In this document: one piece after another, positions 33,988 to 43,177 of the stretch
How positions within the stretch are numbered: the stretch's first letter is position 1
Layout: every line of letters begins with the position of its first letter
Assembly: GCA_025966365.1 (NCBI GenBank)
Contig: JAICWV010000005.1
Coordinates: forward strand, 1 to 56,589
Reading direction: 5' to 3'
Source of the DNA: Chloroflexota bacterium
Lineage (GTDB): Bacteria > Chloroflexota > UBA5177
DNA: 56,589 nt
Translations under genes and position numbers: made by a program
The notes under the pieces: model-generated
Told to the model about the DNA's origin: nothing
Database searches by the model: none
The model's input: only the letters and a program-made list of their open reading frames with translations

Positions 33988-34626
33988 TCAGGGACGCGGG
34001 AAGTAGAAGGGGACCCTGACGCGGTATCGACTGTATCGTCGGCCGTATGCATCGCCCAGCCGCGTCTCCTCGTGAGCCGAGCCCAGAAGGAGATAGACGG
34101 TCGCGACGGCGGTGAAGACCAGGAAGCGGAGCGTCATCCTGGGGTTGGCCCAGAAGAGGACGAATGGGACCAGGTTGTTCGGGTGGCGCGTCAGGGCGAA
34201 GGAGCCACCGGTCCGGAAGGGTAGGTCGTCGGTCAGCTGCGGCCCCTGTGCCGGGTTCTGCACGATCGGCGTCCGGCCCCGGGCCCATTCCCATACGCCC
34301 TGCACGCCCAGCATGCGCCCGATTCCGATGCGGACATTGGCGTCCAGCGCCATCGCCGCCGCTCCCAACTGCAGCAGCCGAAGGAGGAACGACCATGGCC
34401 GCGGAACCTGATAGAGGGTCCGGCCGGAGAGTTTGTGGAAGCGACCCGCCAGGACGGCGAAGGAGAGCAGCGCCACGAGGTTGAAGACGAGCCGGTAGAT
34501 GCCGTGGAAAGCTGTCTCGCCGAAGCGTCGCCTGAATGCATCCTTCACCGCCTCGCCCGCCAGGATGCTGTGAAGCACGGCGTAGACGGCCGTCCAGAAG
34601 GTACCCAGGAGAATGGTTCTCTTCAC
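33988..34626 (-). CDS. NnrU/isoprenylcysteine methyltransferase-like membrane protein
   Basis: The 212-residue protein has five to six membrane segments. TRHPNNLVPFVLFW near 145 and EETRLGDAYGRRYSRYRVRV with PFYFP at the end are the nucleotide-binding and C-terminal motifs of the ICMT/NnrU/PEMT superfamily. NnrU is named from denitrifiers, but no nitrogen-oxide genes are near. It could be a lipid or small-molecule methyltransferase. Substrate unknown. Confidence 0.75.
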   Translation of the reverse strand: MKRTILLGTFWTAVYAVLHSILAGEAVKDAFRRRFGETAFHGIYRLVFNLVALLSFAVLAGRFHKLSGRTLYQVPRPWSFLLRLLQLGAAAMALDANVRIGIGRMLGVQGVWEWARGRTPIVQNPAQGPQLTDDLPFRTGGSFALTRHPNNLVPFVLFWANPRMTLRFLVFTAVATVYLLLGSAHEETRLGDAYGRRYSRYRVRVPFYFPRP

Positions 34627-34654
34627 GCCAGCTCCGGGCGCAAGAGCCGTGCCG

Positions 34655-35647
34655 CTACGGTCCAGCCGCCAGACGCAGCTCGTGCGCCCGCTGCGCGTAG
34701 TACGACGGCGGATGCTCTGGAATCGAGGCCATGAAGGAGGCGGCGATCTTGCCCAGATACTCGCGCAGTGGGGGGTGCCGGAAGCCGAGCTCCAGCCTGG
34801 CTTTGCCCGGATCCAGAATCGAGGTCCAGTGCCCGGTGAAGGGGAAGACGTTATCTCGCTCCAGACCCGCGGCCCTGATGTCGTCCTCCGAAACCGGGGC
34901 GATAGTCAAGGGCGCCCGCATCTCGACAGCGACGATCTCCAGCATCTCGGCCAGCGTCGGGATCTCGTCCTGGGTGAAGTTATAGGCCTGTCCGAGGGTC
35001 TCCTGCCGGCCCAGCAGGGACATAATTCCGTCCACCACCGCGCCGCTGTACACGTGTCGGAGCTTGCGTCGGCCGCCATCGGGCAGGGGAATCGGGCCGC
35101 CGTCGAGAATACGCCGCATGTAGCTCTCCAGGCGCCCCGAGTAATCGCGCTCGCCATTGACGATGGGAATGCGCACCCGCGTGGAGGGAAGTCGGTTCCG
35201 CGACCAGGCATCCGTCAGCACATCCTCGGCGGCGCGCTTGTCCACGCTGTAGCGCCAGTCCGGCTCCTCGGCCGGGGTGGGAGGAGCCGGCATGATAGGG
35301 CCGTCGTAATCGCTCTCCCGGCTGGGAACGGGACAGTCGAGCCGGACCAGATAGACGGAGCCGGTGCTGATCATCACATACTGGTCGGTGCGGAGCGCTT
35401 CGACGGCGCTACGTGCGTCCTCGCCCGTGTAGCAGAGGAAGTCCACGGCAGCGTCGAACCGTCGCTCGCGCAACACGTCTGCGAACTCCAGACCGCGCCG
35501 GTCGGCAATCAATCGCTCCACCCGCCTCCCGAACGGATCCGGCGTCCGGCCGCGAGTCAGGATAGTGACGCGATGCCCGTTGAGGAGCAGCCGCCAGACC
35601 AGGCCGTAGCCGACGAAGCGGGTGCCGCCGATGACCAGCGCGTGCAT
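34655..35647 (-). CDS. NAD-dependent epimerase/dehydratase (SDR)
   Basis: The 330-residue extended SDR begins MHALVIGGTRFVGYGLVWRL (NAD-binding GGTRFVG) and contains MISTGSVYLV and YSVDKRAAEDVL, holding the catalytic Tyr and Lys near 133-137. This matches the NAD-dependent epimerase/reductase group often annotated as sugar epimerase or chloroplast stem-loop-binding-like. The substrate is not clear. Directly upstream on the same strand lies a truncated RHS fragment, which runs into this gene's start. Confidence 0.82.
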   Translation of the reverse strand: MHALVIGGTRFVGYGLVWRLLLNGHRVTILTRGRTPDPFGRRVERLIADRRGLEFADVLRERRFDAAVDFLCYTGEDARSAVEALRTDQYVMISTGSVYLVRLDCPVPSRESDYDGPIMPAPPTPAEEPDWRYSVDKRAAEDVLTDAWSRNRLPSTRVRIPIVNGERDYSGRLESYMRRILDGGPIPLPDGGRRKLRHVYSGAVVDGIMSLLGRQETLGQAYNFTQDEIPTLAEMLEIVAVEMRAPLTIAPVSEDDIRAAGLERDNVFPFTGHWTSILDPGKARLELGFRHPPLREYLGKIAASFMASIPEHPPSYYAQRAHELRLAAGP

Positions 35648-35654
35648 GTCTCAC

Positions 35655-36215
35655 CTTAGCCGGAGCGGGGGTGCGTTCCGCAGGAACGTCGTAGCGCTCC
35701 CCCATCTTGTAGAGGCCGGTACTCCCATCCCAGACAGCACCGATGTAGCGGAAGGGATTCGGAACAGTCTCCGAGACGAGGGTGGCATTGCCGTACGAAT
35801 CGTAGCTGTAGTGGTTGACCATGGTTCCCGAGGAGTCGGTGAGCCCAACCACCGAGCCCAGGCCGTCGGTGAGGTAGGAGAAGGTGCAGGGGGAACCGCC
35901 CGGGCAGCCGGGTTTACCCGCCGGGATGGTCTCGCTGACCAGTCCCCCGTTGGGCGTTGTCACGTAGGTGGCGCTGGAACCCGTGCTACTGTCCGATGAG
36001 CTGGAGACAGTGGTGTGGTTGTAACCCCACGATGTGGTCCCGCTCTCAAAGCCGCCGTTGGTGATCAGATGCGTTGCCGGCGGGGCCGGGTTCAGTGTTG
36101 GCGTAACGACGGGCGTGGCTGTTGGGGAACCGCCGGTTCCGAGAATACGTACGTCGCCGATGTAGAAATGGCCGGCGGTCTGTGGGAGAGAGAAGTCCAC
36201 TAGACTGGCTCGGGA
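35655..36215 (-). pseudogene. RHS-repeat protein remnant, truncated at both ends
   Basis: The minus-strand frame encodes an RHS core-associated segment: SYLTDGLGSVVGLTDSSG, NHYSYDSYGNATLVSE, NPFRYIGAVWDGSTGLYKMG, then ERY. This is the segment that normally precedes YYDPxxGRF. It is preceded by LITNGGFESGTTSWG, a carbohydrate-binding-like stretch, and a Thr/Pro linker. After ERY the match ends abruptly and the frame runs into the epimerase gene; upstream it runs antisense into the dehydrogenase gene. No start, toxin tip or full RHS shell is present. I read it as a relic of a much larger polymorphic-toxin-like gene. Confidence 0.7.
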
Positions 36216-36222
36216 GGACATC

Positions 36223-37272
36223 ATGCCGCTGGCCGTTGCCTTCACGGCTCCAGAGTCCGTGGAGATCGTGGAGGAAGCGGAGCGCCCGCCGGGGGCTGAA
36301 GAGGTTCGCGTTCGCACCCTCTACTCCGGCATCAGCGCCGGGACCGAGATGTCCGCCTATCGCGGGACCAATCCCTACCTCAACAAGCGCTGGGACCTGG
36401 AGCGGCGGCTCTTCATCGCAGACCCGGCGCAGAGCCAGATTGAATATCCGGTTACCGGCTGGGGCTATGAGGAGGCGGGAGAGGTCGTCGAGGCCGGCTC
36501 CAGTGTCTCCGATCTCCCGGCCGGGACGCTCGTCTACGGCTCCTGGGGTCACCGCTCCTCGGTCGTGCTCGACGCTGCCTATGTCCGCGAGCGCATCCTT
36601 CCAGATGGGCTCGATCCCCTCCTGGGTATCTTCTCCCACATCGGCGCCACCGCGTTGAATGGCGTTCTGGACGCCTCCGTCCGGCTGGGAGAGACGGTGG
36701 CCGTGTTCGGCCTGGGGGTGGTGGGGCAATTGGTGGCGCAGATGGCGCGCCTCTCCGGCGCTCGAGTCATCGGGGTGGATATGCTGCCGGAACGGCGCCA
36801 GGTGGCGCTGGATCTGGGCACTCACCTGGTTCTCGATGCGAGCGAGGGAGACAGTGCAACGGCTGTCAAAGACCTGACCGACGGACGTGGGGCCGACATC
36901 TGCATCGAGGCCAGCGGCTCCTACCGCGCCCTGAATGAGGCGATTCGCGCCTGTGCCTATACCTCGCGGGTGGTGGCGCTCGGCTTCTACCAGGGCGAAG
37001 GAAGGGGCCTCTTCCTGGGCGAGGAGATGCACCACAACCGGGTGACGATCGTGACCTCCCAGATCGGGGGCCTCGCGCCCGAGCTGCAGCACCGCTGGGA
37101 CCGTCTCCGCCTGGTGCATACCGTCATGCAGCTGGCTGCGGACGGCGACCTGCAGCTGGCCTCGCTGATCACCCAGGTCCGTCCGGCGGTTGAGGCCGCC
37201 GACCTCTTCCGCCTGGTGAGCGAGCATCCGGAGCGCGTCCTCCAGGCCGTGCTGGACTTTCGATCCCTATGA
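36223..37272 (+). CDS. medium-chain dehydrogenase (zinc-less MDR type)
   Basis: The 349-residue protein has VRVRTLYSGISAGTEMSAYR (where typical zinc enzymes have GxCGTD), a middle Rossmann domain with VAVFGLGVVGQLVAQMARLS near 163, and IEASGSYRALNEAIR. The catalytic zinc Cys is replaced, as in the BchC/sorbitol-dehydrogenase-like branch. The ATG follows GGGAGG. The Gfo/Idh gene overlaps by ATGA, so the two act together, probably in oxidation of a sugar, polyol or cyclitol (inference). Confidence 0.85.
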   Translation: MPLAVAFTAPESVEIVEEAERPPGAEEVRVRTLYSGISAGTEMSAYRGTNPYLNKRWDLERRLFIADPAQSQIEYPVTGWGYEEAGEVVEAGSSVSDLPAGTLVYGSWGHRSSVVLDAAYVRERILPDGLDPLLGIFSHIGATALNGVLDASVRLGETVAVFGLGVVGQLVAQMARLSGARVIGVDMLPERRQVALDLGTHLVLDASEGDSATAVKDLTDGRGADICIEASGSYRALNEAIRACAYTSRVVALGFYQGEGRGLFLGEEMHHNRVTIVTSQIGGLAPELQHRWDRLRLVHTVMQLAADGDLQLASLITQVRPAVEAADLFRLVSEHPERVLQAVLDFRSL

Positions 37273-38195
37273 GAGTTGCGGTCGTCGGGCCGGGCGGCAT
37301 TGCCCGGCGCCATCTCGACTTCCTGAGCCGCCGTCAGGACGTGGAGGTCGTGGGACTTCTCTCCCGGGATGAGCGGCGCGCCGCCGCGGCCGCACAGCGG
37401 TGGGGCGGCCGCGGGTACACCAATCTGGAGGTGTTTCTCGACGAGCAGCGGCCGGATGCGGTCTGGATCTGCACGCCGCCCCCGGCGCACGAGGCGGTGG
37501 AGATGGCCCTGATCGAGCGCGACATTCCCTTCTTCGTGGAGAAACCGCTGGATGCTGACTGCCGGACGGCGGAGCGGGTCGCGGCCGCCGTGGAGCAGAG
37601 CGGCTTGATGACCGCGGTAGGCTACCACTGGCGGGGCCTCGATACCATCCCGCGCGTGGCCGAGGCACTGCGAGAGAATCCCGCGCAGATGATCCTGGGA
37701 CGCTGGCTGACCGTCACCCCGCCCCCGGCATGGTGGTCCGATCCCGCTCAGGGCGGCGGCCAGATGGTCGAGCAGGCGACGCACCTGATCGATCTGGCGC
37801 GGTTCCTCGCGGGCGAGGGGAAGGTTGTCGCCGCCCTGGCCACGCCGCCGTACGGGAACCCCGGTGTCGCCGGCGCCACCGCCGCCCTGGTTCGGTACGA
37901 CTCCGGCGCGATCGGCGCCTTTACCGCCTCGCATCTCCTGCCGCGCTCGACCGAGGCCTCGCTGGTCCTCATCTGCGAGCGGCTCCGCATTGAGATCAGG
38001 CAGGATGGGGTGGTCTTCGATTCAGGCGACGGGAGCGAGGAGATCCTCACCGGTGAGAACCCCTACCACGTTGAAGATCGCGCCTTTCTCGATGCTCTCC
38101 GGGCCGGCGACCCCACCCGCGTGCTCTGCGATTACGCCGATGCCCTGCGCAGTCATCAGTTGGCCTGCAGCATCCGAGAATCCAGCATTCCGTAG
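37269..38195 (+). CDS. Gfo/Idh/MocA-family oxidoreductase
   Basis: The 308-residue protein has an N-terminal Rossmann fold (MRVAVVGPGGIARRHLDFLS), WICTPPPAHEAVEMALIERD, FFVEKPLD with the conserved Lys near 97, and GGGQMVEQATHLIDLARFL in the C-terminal substrate domain. This is the layout of NAD(P)-dependent sugar or inositol dehydrogenases. The start overlaps the preceding MDR gene by four bases. Substrate unknown. Confidence 0.88.
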   Translation: MRVAVVGPGGIARRHLDFLSRRQDVEVVGLLSRDERRAAAAAQRWGGRGYTNLEVFLDEQRPDAVWICTPPPAHEAVEMALIERDIPFFVEKPLDADCRTAERVAAAVEQSGLMTAVGYHWRGLDTIPRVAEALRENPAQMILGRWLTVTPPPAWWSDPAQGGGQMVEQATHLIDLARFLAGEGKVVAALATPPYGNPGVAGATAALVRYDSGAIGAFTASHLLPRSTEASLVLICERLRIEIRQDGVVFDSGDGSEEILTGENPYHVEDRAFLDALRAGDPTRVLCDYADALRSHQLACSIRESSIP

Positions 38196-38263
38196 AGGCG
38201 GAGGAGGGGTGCCTGCGGCGCAATGAAGGGCGAGTGTGCTTCCTCAGGACGCGGGTCCCGGAA

Positions 38264-39481
38264 TTACGGTTCTATGCGCGGGTGAGAGGGATCGTTGCCG
38301 GTCGCGGGACTGACCGGCCCGTGTGCCTCGTCCTGCTTCTCTTCAGCCACGTCTTCCTGGGCCTCGATGTGGGCGTCGATCTCTTTCTGCTCGATGACCG
38401 TGTTCAGGACTCCGGCGGGGTCGCCGCCGTGCAACTCGCGCCAGGCAGCAGTTCCAACTGCCTGAAGCAGCCCGGCCAGCGGCGACGCGAAGAGCGCGCC
38501 CCAGACGCCGAAGAGCTCGGTGCCGGCCACGAAGGCCACCAGCGCGGTAGCCGGGTGGATGCCGACGGCGCGGCCCATGATGCGCGGCCCCACGACGTCG
38601 CTCTCGATGACGTGCACCAGGACGAAGTACCCCAGGACGATGACCGCCAGGACCACGCTCTTGGTCCCGGCAAGTCCGACGGAGACGGCGCCCGAAATCA
38701 GCACCCCCACCACGGGCACGAACTCCATGAAAAAGGCCAGAATCCCGAGGAGGACGGCATAGGGCACCTGCAGAACGAGCATCCCCGCGCCCACCAGGAA
38801 GCCGATCAGCGCCGCCAGCGTCAGAGCACCGCGAATGTAGCCGCCGACCACCTGGTTGATGATGGCAAAGAGGATGGTCACATTCCGGCGCTGCCGGCCG
38901 CGGGTCTCGCGCCGCATCCAGACGGTGAGGCGCTGGCCGTCCGCCGTCAGGTAGACACTGAGGATGAGGATCAGGAGCACGTCCACGATGGTGCCGATGA
39001 CCCCGGTCACAATGCCGACCGACTGAGAGGCAACGTTTTTGCCGACGCTCTGTATGGTGACGATCAGCTGCCTCCGCGCTGCATCGTACTGAGCCTCGTG
39101 GACGCCGAACGGTCCCAGCAGGCGCACGATGTGGGGCTTGAGGGCGTTGGTGTGCTCGAGATACCGCGGGAGATGCTCCACCAGGCTGGTGACCTGACCG
39201 GCAGCGGTCACCACGATGAGCGCGACCAAGCCCAGGATCACGGTAAAGCCCAGGAGGTAGGCCAGTCCGATGGCCACGCTGCGGGGCATGTAGCGCTCGA
39301 AGAGACGGACCAGTGGTGTCAGGGCGAAGGCGACGATCCCGCTCAGGATGAGTGTCAGCACCGTCTTCGTGACATGCGAGATCAGCCAGAGGGCAACGAC
39401 GATCACGGCCAGCCAGGCCAGGATGGTCAGCGGAATAAACAGCGCGCGTTGCCAGTCGCGCGTGGTCTGCGGCATGGCCAT
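38264..39481 (-). CDS. AI-2E/PerM-family membrane protein
   Basis: The 405-residue protein has about eight membrane segments: LFIPLTILAWLAVIVVALWL at the start, then TLILSGIVAFALTPLVRLFE and QVVGGYIRGALTLAALIGFL. GTELFGVWGALFASPLAGLL near the end is the family signature. Family members export small molecules or ions; autoinducer-2 is only the namesake. A hydrophilic tail of about 45 residues follows. ATG 39481 is chosen because GGAGGAGGT lies seven bases upstream; the GTG at 39490 abuts it. Confidence 0.88.
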   Translation of the reverse strand: MAMPQTTRDWQRALFIPLTILAWLAVIVVALWLISHVTKTVLTLILSGIVAFALTPLVRLFERYMPRSVAIGLAYLLGFTVILGLVALIVVTAAGQVTSLVEHLPRYLEHTNALKPHIVRLLGPFGVHEAQYDAARRQLIVTIQSVGKNVASQSVGIVTGVIGTIVDVLLILILSVYLTADGQRLTVWMRRETRGRQRRNVTILFAIINQVVGGYIRGALTLAALIGFLVGAGMLVLQVPYAVLLGILAFFMEFVPVVGVLISGAVSVGLAGTKSVVLAVIVLGYFVLVHVIESDVVGPRIMGRAVGIHPATALVAFVAGTELFGVWGALFASPLAGLLQAVGTAAWRELHGGDPAGVLNTVIEQKEIDAHIEAQEDVAEEKQDEAHGPVSPATGNDPSHPRIEP

Positions 39482-39518
39482 CGGCGACACCTCCTCCGCG
39501 CCATTCTATGTGCCGTGC

Positions 39519-39530
39519 TACGATCCCGCC
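39519..39530 (+). promoter_or_regulatory. extended -10 for leaderless FAD oxidoreductase transcript
   Basis: TGCTACGAT (hexamer 39519-39524), CCCGCC, then GTG at 39531. The six bases after the hexamer are the same as at proB (3219-3224). Confidence 0.55.
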
Positions 39531-40697
39531 GTGGGACCTCTGCCGGATCTGGTCGTCATCGGTGGCGGGGTGGTCGGTGCCGCCACCGCCTTCCATGCCG
39601 CGGGTGCCGGGATGCGGCCGCTGCTTCTGGAGCGGCGTCCGGCGCTCTGCACCCTGACCACGCCTGCGTCCACCGGCGCCTTCCGGCTCCAGTTCGACAA
39701 TGAGGAAGAGCTGCGGCTGGTCCGCGAGTCGGTCGACCTCTTTCTCAACTTCAATGAGATCACGGGGCAGGAGCGGTACAACCTGGGCATCCGGCAGCAG
39801 GGCTACCTGTGGTGCACAGCGGAGGAGGCGGGGGCCCGGCGACAGGAGCGGCTGGTGGCCCGCCAGCACTCCTGGGGACAGACGGATGTCGAGCTACTGG
39901 ACGGCGGGGAGGTGCGGCGCCGCTTTCCCTATATCGGGGAGACCGTGCTCCAGGCACGCTTCCGCGCTGGTGACGGCTTCCTCGACCCCAAGGCGCTCAC
40001 GCTGGGGCTGGCCGCGGCCTCGGGTGCCGAGGTGCGGACCGGGTGCGAGGTCACCGGCTTCGAGGTCTCCGGCGGGAAGCTGTCCGCCGTCGGCACCACC
40101 AGCGGCCGTATTCCGGCGGAGCGGGCAGTGATCGCCGGCGGCCCCTTTTCCGGCGTTCTGGCTGCCCGTGCCGGGGTGATGCTCCCGGTCCGGCCGGTCA
40201 TCCGGCAGAAGGTTGTCCTGCCCGATCTTCCCGAGGTGCCGCCCGGCGCCCCCATGACCATCGACGACGACGTGGGAACGCACTGGCGACCCGCCCTGCG
40301 CGGCGCCTACCTGCTCTTTACCGATCCCGACACGCCGGCCGGGGAGCCGCTGGAGGACGTGCCCACCGATCGCCGCTTTGCCTTTCGGCTGCTCGATCCG
40401 GCAAGTCCCACTGCCGCCGCCCGCATCAGTCCGTTCTGGGAGCGCGTCTGGGCGCGTGGCTCCGCCCACTGGCTCATTCAAGCCGGCCAGTACACCATGA
40501 CGCCCGACCACCGGCCGCTCATCGGAGAGTCGGAGGTCGGCGGCCTGTGGGTGAACACCGGCTACAGTGGCCACGGCATCATGGGAAGCCCGGCGGGCAG
40601 CCGGATTCTGATTGACTGCATCACCGGGGCGACAGGGGACGGCAACCCCTTTCGACTTGACCGCCGGTTCGAGCGCCGAGAACGCGATGTTCTGTGA
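39531..40697 (+). CDS. FAD-dependent amine/amino-acid oxidoreductase (DAO family)
   Basis: The 388-residue protein has an FAD-binding start PDLVVIGGGVVGAATAFHAA, TPASTGAFRLQFDNEEELRL, PYIGETVLQARFRAGDGFLD and a C-terminal TMTPDHRPLIGESEVGGLWV followed by NTGYSGHGIM. This is the sarcosine/D-amino-acid oxidase (DAO) layout. The GTG at 39531 was chosen because the Rossmann motif starts right after it and the promoter places the transcript start there. Substrate unknown. It converges on the GHMP kinase gene with a two-base gap. Confidence 0.88.
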   Translation: MGPLPDLVVIGGGVVGAATAFHAAGAGMRPLLLERRPALCTLTTPASTGAFRLQFDNEEELRLVRESVDLFLNFNEITGQERYNLGIRQQGYLWCTAEEAGARRQERLVARQHSWGQTDVELLDGGEVRRRFPYIGETVLQARFRAGDGFLDPKALTLGLAAASGAEVRTGCEVTGFEVSGGKLSAVGTTSGRIPAERAVIAGGPFSGVLAARAGVMLPVRPVIRQKVVLPDLPEVPPGAPMTIDDDVGTHWRPALRGAYLLFTDPDTPAGEPLEDVPTDRRFAFRLLDPASPTAAARISPFWERVWARGSAHWLIQAGQYTMTPDHRPLIGESEVGGLWVNTGYSGHGIMGSPAGSRILIDCITGATGDGNPFRLDRRFERRERDVL

Positions 40698-40699
40698 GC

Positions 40700-41719
40700 C
40701 TACACCACGTTTCGGGATCGCGGCGACCAGGTGCGAACATCTCGCTCCACCGAATCGTCGGTGGCTGGACTGGGCGGCATCTCGCTTCCGTCGGAAGACT
40801 GCACGCCATTCGTGTCGAACTGGAAGGGCACTTTCTGCCATCCCAGTGCCGCCATGGTGTGCTCGATCGTTTCCTGGGCGATGCGGGACCCGTAGAGCAG
40901 GAGCAGGTTGGGGGAAAGCGCGCGTCCCCCCGCCGCGCCGGCATCCAGGGCAGCGCAATACCCAGCCTCGACGCGGCCGAACGGCGCCCGGTCGGGGAGA
41001 GACCGCTCGTGACTCCAGCCGAGGTCGAGCAGTTTGCCGAAGAGATCGAGGCTGCCCTCCTCGAGGGCAATGCGCATCTCCTCGGCAACCGCGCGCAGGT
41101 TGTGCAGGACTCGCACCCGGCCCGGCTTGTCCCACCCGGTGATGGGTACCGAGGGAAGCCGGTCGCCGGATGAAAAGAGGAGCAGCCGCCGGTTGAGCGT
41201 ATCCAGAAGTTCGGGCATGGCGTTGACGTACTCGGCTGCGGTCTCACTGCCCTCATCACACAAAAGCTGGATATTGCCCCGCGCGCTGCAGTGCTCCCAG
41301 CCGCCCGTCCGGCCCAGCGACTGCGCGTGGATCTGCTCTGCTTCCCGGGCAATCTCGTCCCGGGACATCCCCAGCTCGAGATAGGCTGAGACGGCGCCGA
41401 CCAGAGCAACGGCGATCGCCGAGGTGACAGAGGGACCGTATTCGCCGGGAGCACTGATAGTCAGATCAATCCCGGCGCGCCGCAGCCCCTCGCCCTCGAA
41501 GCGGTCGACGACGTCGGCGGCAAGCCCTAAGGCACTTTCGGGACACTCTCCTCGAAGCGATATGTGAACTTTACCCGCCGTGCCATTGCGAAGCACCACC
41601 ACGCCGTAACGGTTCACCGCCGCGCCCAGCGACCGGTGCGGGAAAGGGTGGGCGGCCGGGTCGACGTTGCTCCCCGCCAGGGGGAGTGCAATGGGGGCTC
41701 GGGTGAATACAGCTCTCAC
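40700..41719 (-). CDS. GHMP-family sugar kinase
   Basis: The 339-residue protein has the GHMP features: VFTRAPIALPLAGSNVDPAA at the start, the ATP loop APGEYGPSVTSAIAVALVGA near 90 and the late TMAALGWQKVPFQFDTNGV. The nearest well-known relatives are D-glycero-D-manno-heptose 7-phosphate kinase (HddA) and related sugar kinases. The ATP loop reads GEYGPSVTSAIA rather than the usual GLGxSSA, so activity is likely but not certain. It starts at GTG 41719. Confidence 0.75.
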   Translation of the reverse strand: MRAVFTRAPIALPLAGSNVDPAAHPFPHRSLGAAVNRYGVVVLRNGTAGKVHISLRGECPESALGLAADVVDRFEGEGLRRAGIDLTISAPGEYGPSVTSAIAVALVGAVSAYLELGMSRDEIAREAEQIHAQSLGRTGGWEHCSARGNIQLLCDEGSETAAEYVNAMPELLDTLNRRLLLFSSGDRLPSVPITGWDKPGRVRVLHNLRAVAEEMRIALEEGSLDLFGKLLDLGWSHERSLPDRAPFGRVEAGYCAALDAGAAGGRALSPNLLLLYGSRIAQETIEHTMAALGWQKVPFQFDTNGVQSSDGSEMPPSPATDDSVERDVRTWSPRSRNVV

Positions 41720-41876
41720 ACTTCACTCTTTTCTACGCGCCTGGGACGCGACCGGCAGTATTGCGCGGGCTCTCCCTGTCTGACCCGCCTCCACGATGTC
41801 GTCGTTACCAAGCTTCCCGATCCCTCTCCTTCACTGTAGGCGCCAGGGTACAGCGCCGCATTGTGCAAAAGCACAG

Positions 41877-41897
41877 ACCTGCCGGAGAGAGGCAGGT
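41877..41897 (-). terminator. hairpin directly after the CdaR/PucR gene
   Basis: ACCTGCC/GGCAGGT with a 7-base loop begins right after the stop, followed by a second small stem TGTGC-TTTT-GCACA. The T-tract is short. Confidence 0.5.
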
Positions 41898-41898
41898 G

Positions 41899-43095
41899 CT
41901 AGCTGGGCAGATGCACAACCTCGCCGGCGGGGAGCGCACGTAGCGTCAGCGCCAGCCGCATCTGAACGGCATCGTCGAAGCGCCGGGGATCGAGACCGGT
42001 CAGAAGGGCGATTTTGTCCATCCGGTAGCCCAGGGTATTGCGGTGGATGGAGAGGGATCTGGCGGTGGTCGTGGGCGAGCAATCGTGCTCGAAGAACGCT
42101 TCCAGGGTCTGCAGGAGATCGGCCTCGTGGGCAATGGGACTGAGCAGGTGCGAGGCGAGATCGACCTTGGTCGCCTCGTCGGAGACCCCCACGAACGCCG
42201 CGATGCCCAGCCCGTCGAGGCAGTGGACGCGGTTCTGGCCCTGGAATCGGCACCCCAGCAGGAGCGCCGCCTGGGCGTCGCTGTACGAGCGCGACAGCCC
42301 GCGAATGCCGGGGTGATAGCGGCCGATGCCCAGGCTGACGTCGCTGCGCGTGTCGTTGCGCAGGCGGGTGAGCAGGCCGGACCCGGCGCGCTTGAGGGCG
42401 GTGAGATTGGCCCAGGATGGACTGAGCGTGGAGACCGCTCCTTCCTGGCCGACCCAGGACTCCAGGGCGGCGGAGTTACTGGCTTTGAGAATCGCAACCT
42501 CCCCCTCGCCGATATAGGCGCAGATGGTGTCGTTGGGAAGGTGGAAGAAGTCGACCACGCTGCCGATGATGAGCTGCGAGCGGCGCCGGATCATGGCCTC
42601 GGAGGCGTCGCGTCCGGGCGCCTCCAGGATGTACTGCGAGGCGTCAATGACCATGACCAGGCGAGGAGCGGTGAGGTCCATGCCCAGGATTTGCGCCTCG
42701 CGCAGGACCGAGGCGTCATCGCTCTCGCTCCCGTGCAGGAGGTCATGGATGAACTTATTTTTCAGCTCGAGCTTGTTGGGGAGCCGATCCACCACGGCGG
42801 CCTGATCGATGATCAGCTCGGCCATGACTCGCGCCAGCCGCGGCGAGATGACCTCGCCGCCGCTGCCGTACTCGATCAGCACTTCGCCGCGGGTGTTGTG
42901 GAGGTGGAGAGGCACCCGGAGGTAGCCCTCCTCCTCCTCCCGGGGAGCGATGTGCATGCCTTCCATCCCCGGCTCGCTGCAGGTGATGACCGTGCCGGCC
43001 GTATCCACCACGGTGACGCGCGCTCCCAGCAGCTCCGTGGTTCGCTCCATGACGGTGTCGGCGACACGTTCGAACTGGTCGGGTACGAATGCCAT
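41899..43095 (-). CDS. CdaR/PucR-type transcriptional regulator
   Basis: The 398-residue protein has an N-terminal sugar-diacid-recognition domain (VADTVMERTTELLGARVTVV, MHIAPREEEEGYLRVPLHLH, KFIHDLLHG), a middle GGDEF-like region (SLGIGRYHPGIRGLSRSYSD), and a C-terminal PucR helix-turn-helix (ARSLSIHRNTLGYRMDKIAL). CdaR relatives activate sugar-acid catabolism when the ligand is present. It may control the dehydrogenase, oxidoreductase and kinase genes to its left (inference). AGAGGAAG precedes the ATG. Confidence 0.87.
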   Translation of the reverse strand: MAFVPDQFERVADTVMERTTELLGARVTVVDTAGTVITCSEPGMEGMHIAPREEEEGYLRVPLHLHNTRGEVLIEYGSGGEVISPRLARVMAELIIDQAAVVDRLPNKLELKNKFIHDLLHGSESDDASVLREAQILGMDLTAPRLVMVIDASQYILEAPGRDASEAMIRRRSQLIIGSVVDFFHLPNDTICAYIGEGEVAILKASNSAALESWVGQEGAVSTLSPSWANLTALKRAGSGLLTRLRNDTRSDVSLGIGRYHPGIRGLSRSYSDAQAALLLGCRFQGQNRVHCLDGLGIAAFVGVSDEATKVDLASHLLSPIAHEADLLQTLEAFFEHDCSPTTTARSLSIHRNTLGYRMDKIALLTGLDPRRFDDAVQMRLALTLRALPAGEVVHLPS

Positions 43096-43177
43096 CCGTT
43101 CTTCCTCTGCCTATTGTGCGTTTGCACGATGCAGTTCTGGCAAGTCGGGACGGCAGGAACTGTGCCGCGTGGAGAGG

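Noticed and set aside
38234-39703. 489-codon plus-strand ORF
   Set aside because: It is antisense to the AI-2E-family gene; low-complexity His/Asp/Gln composition is typical of a GC-driven shadow.
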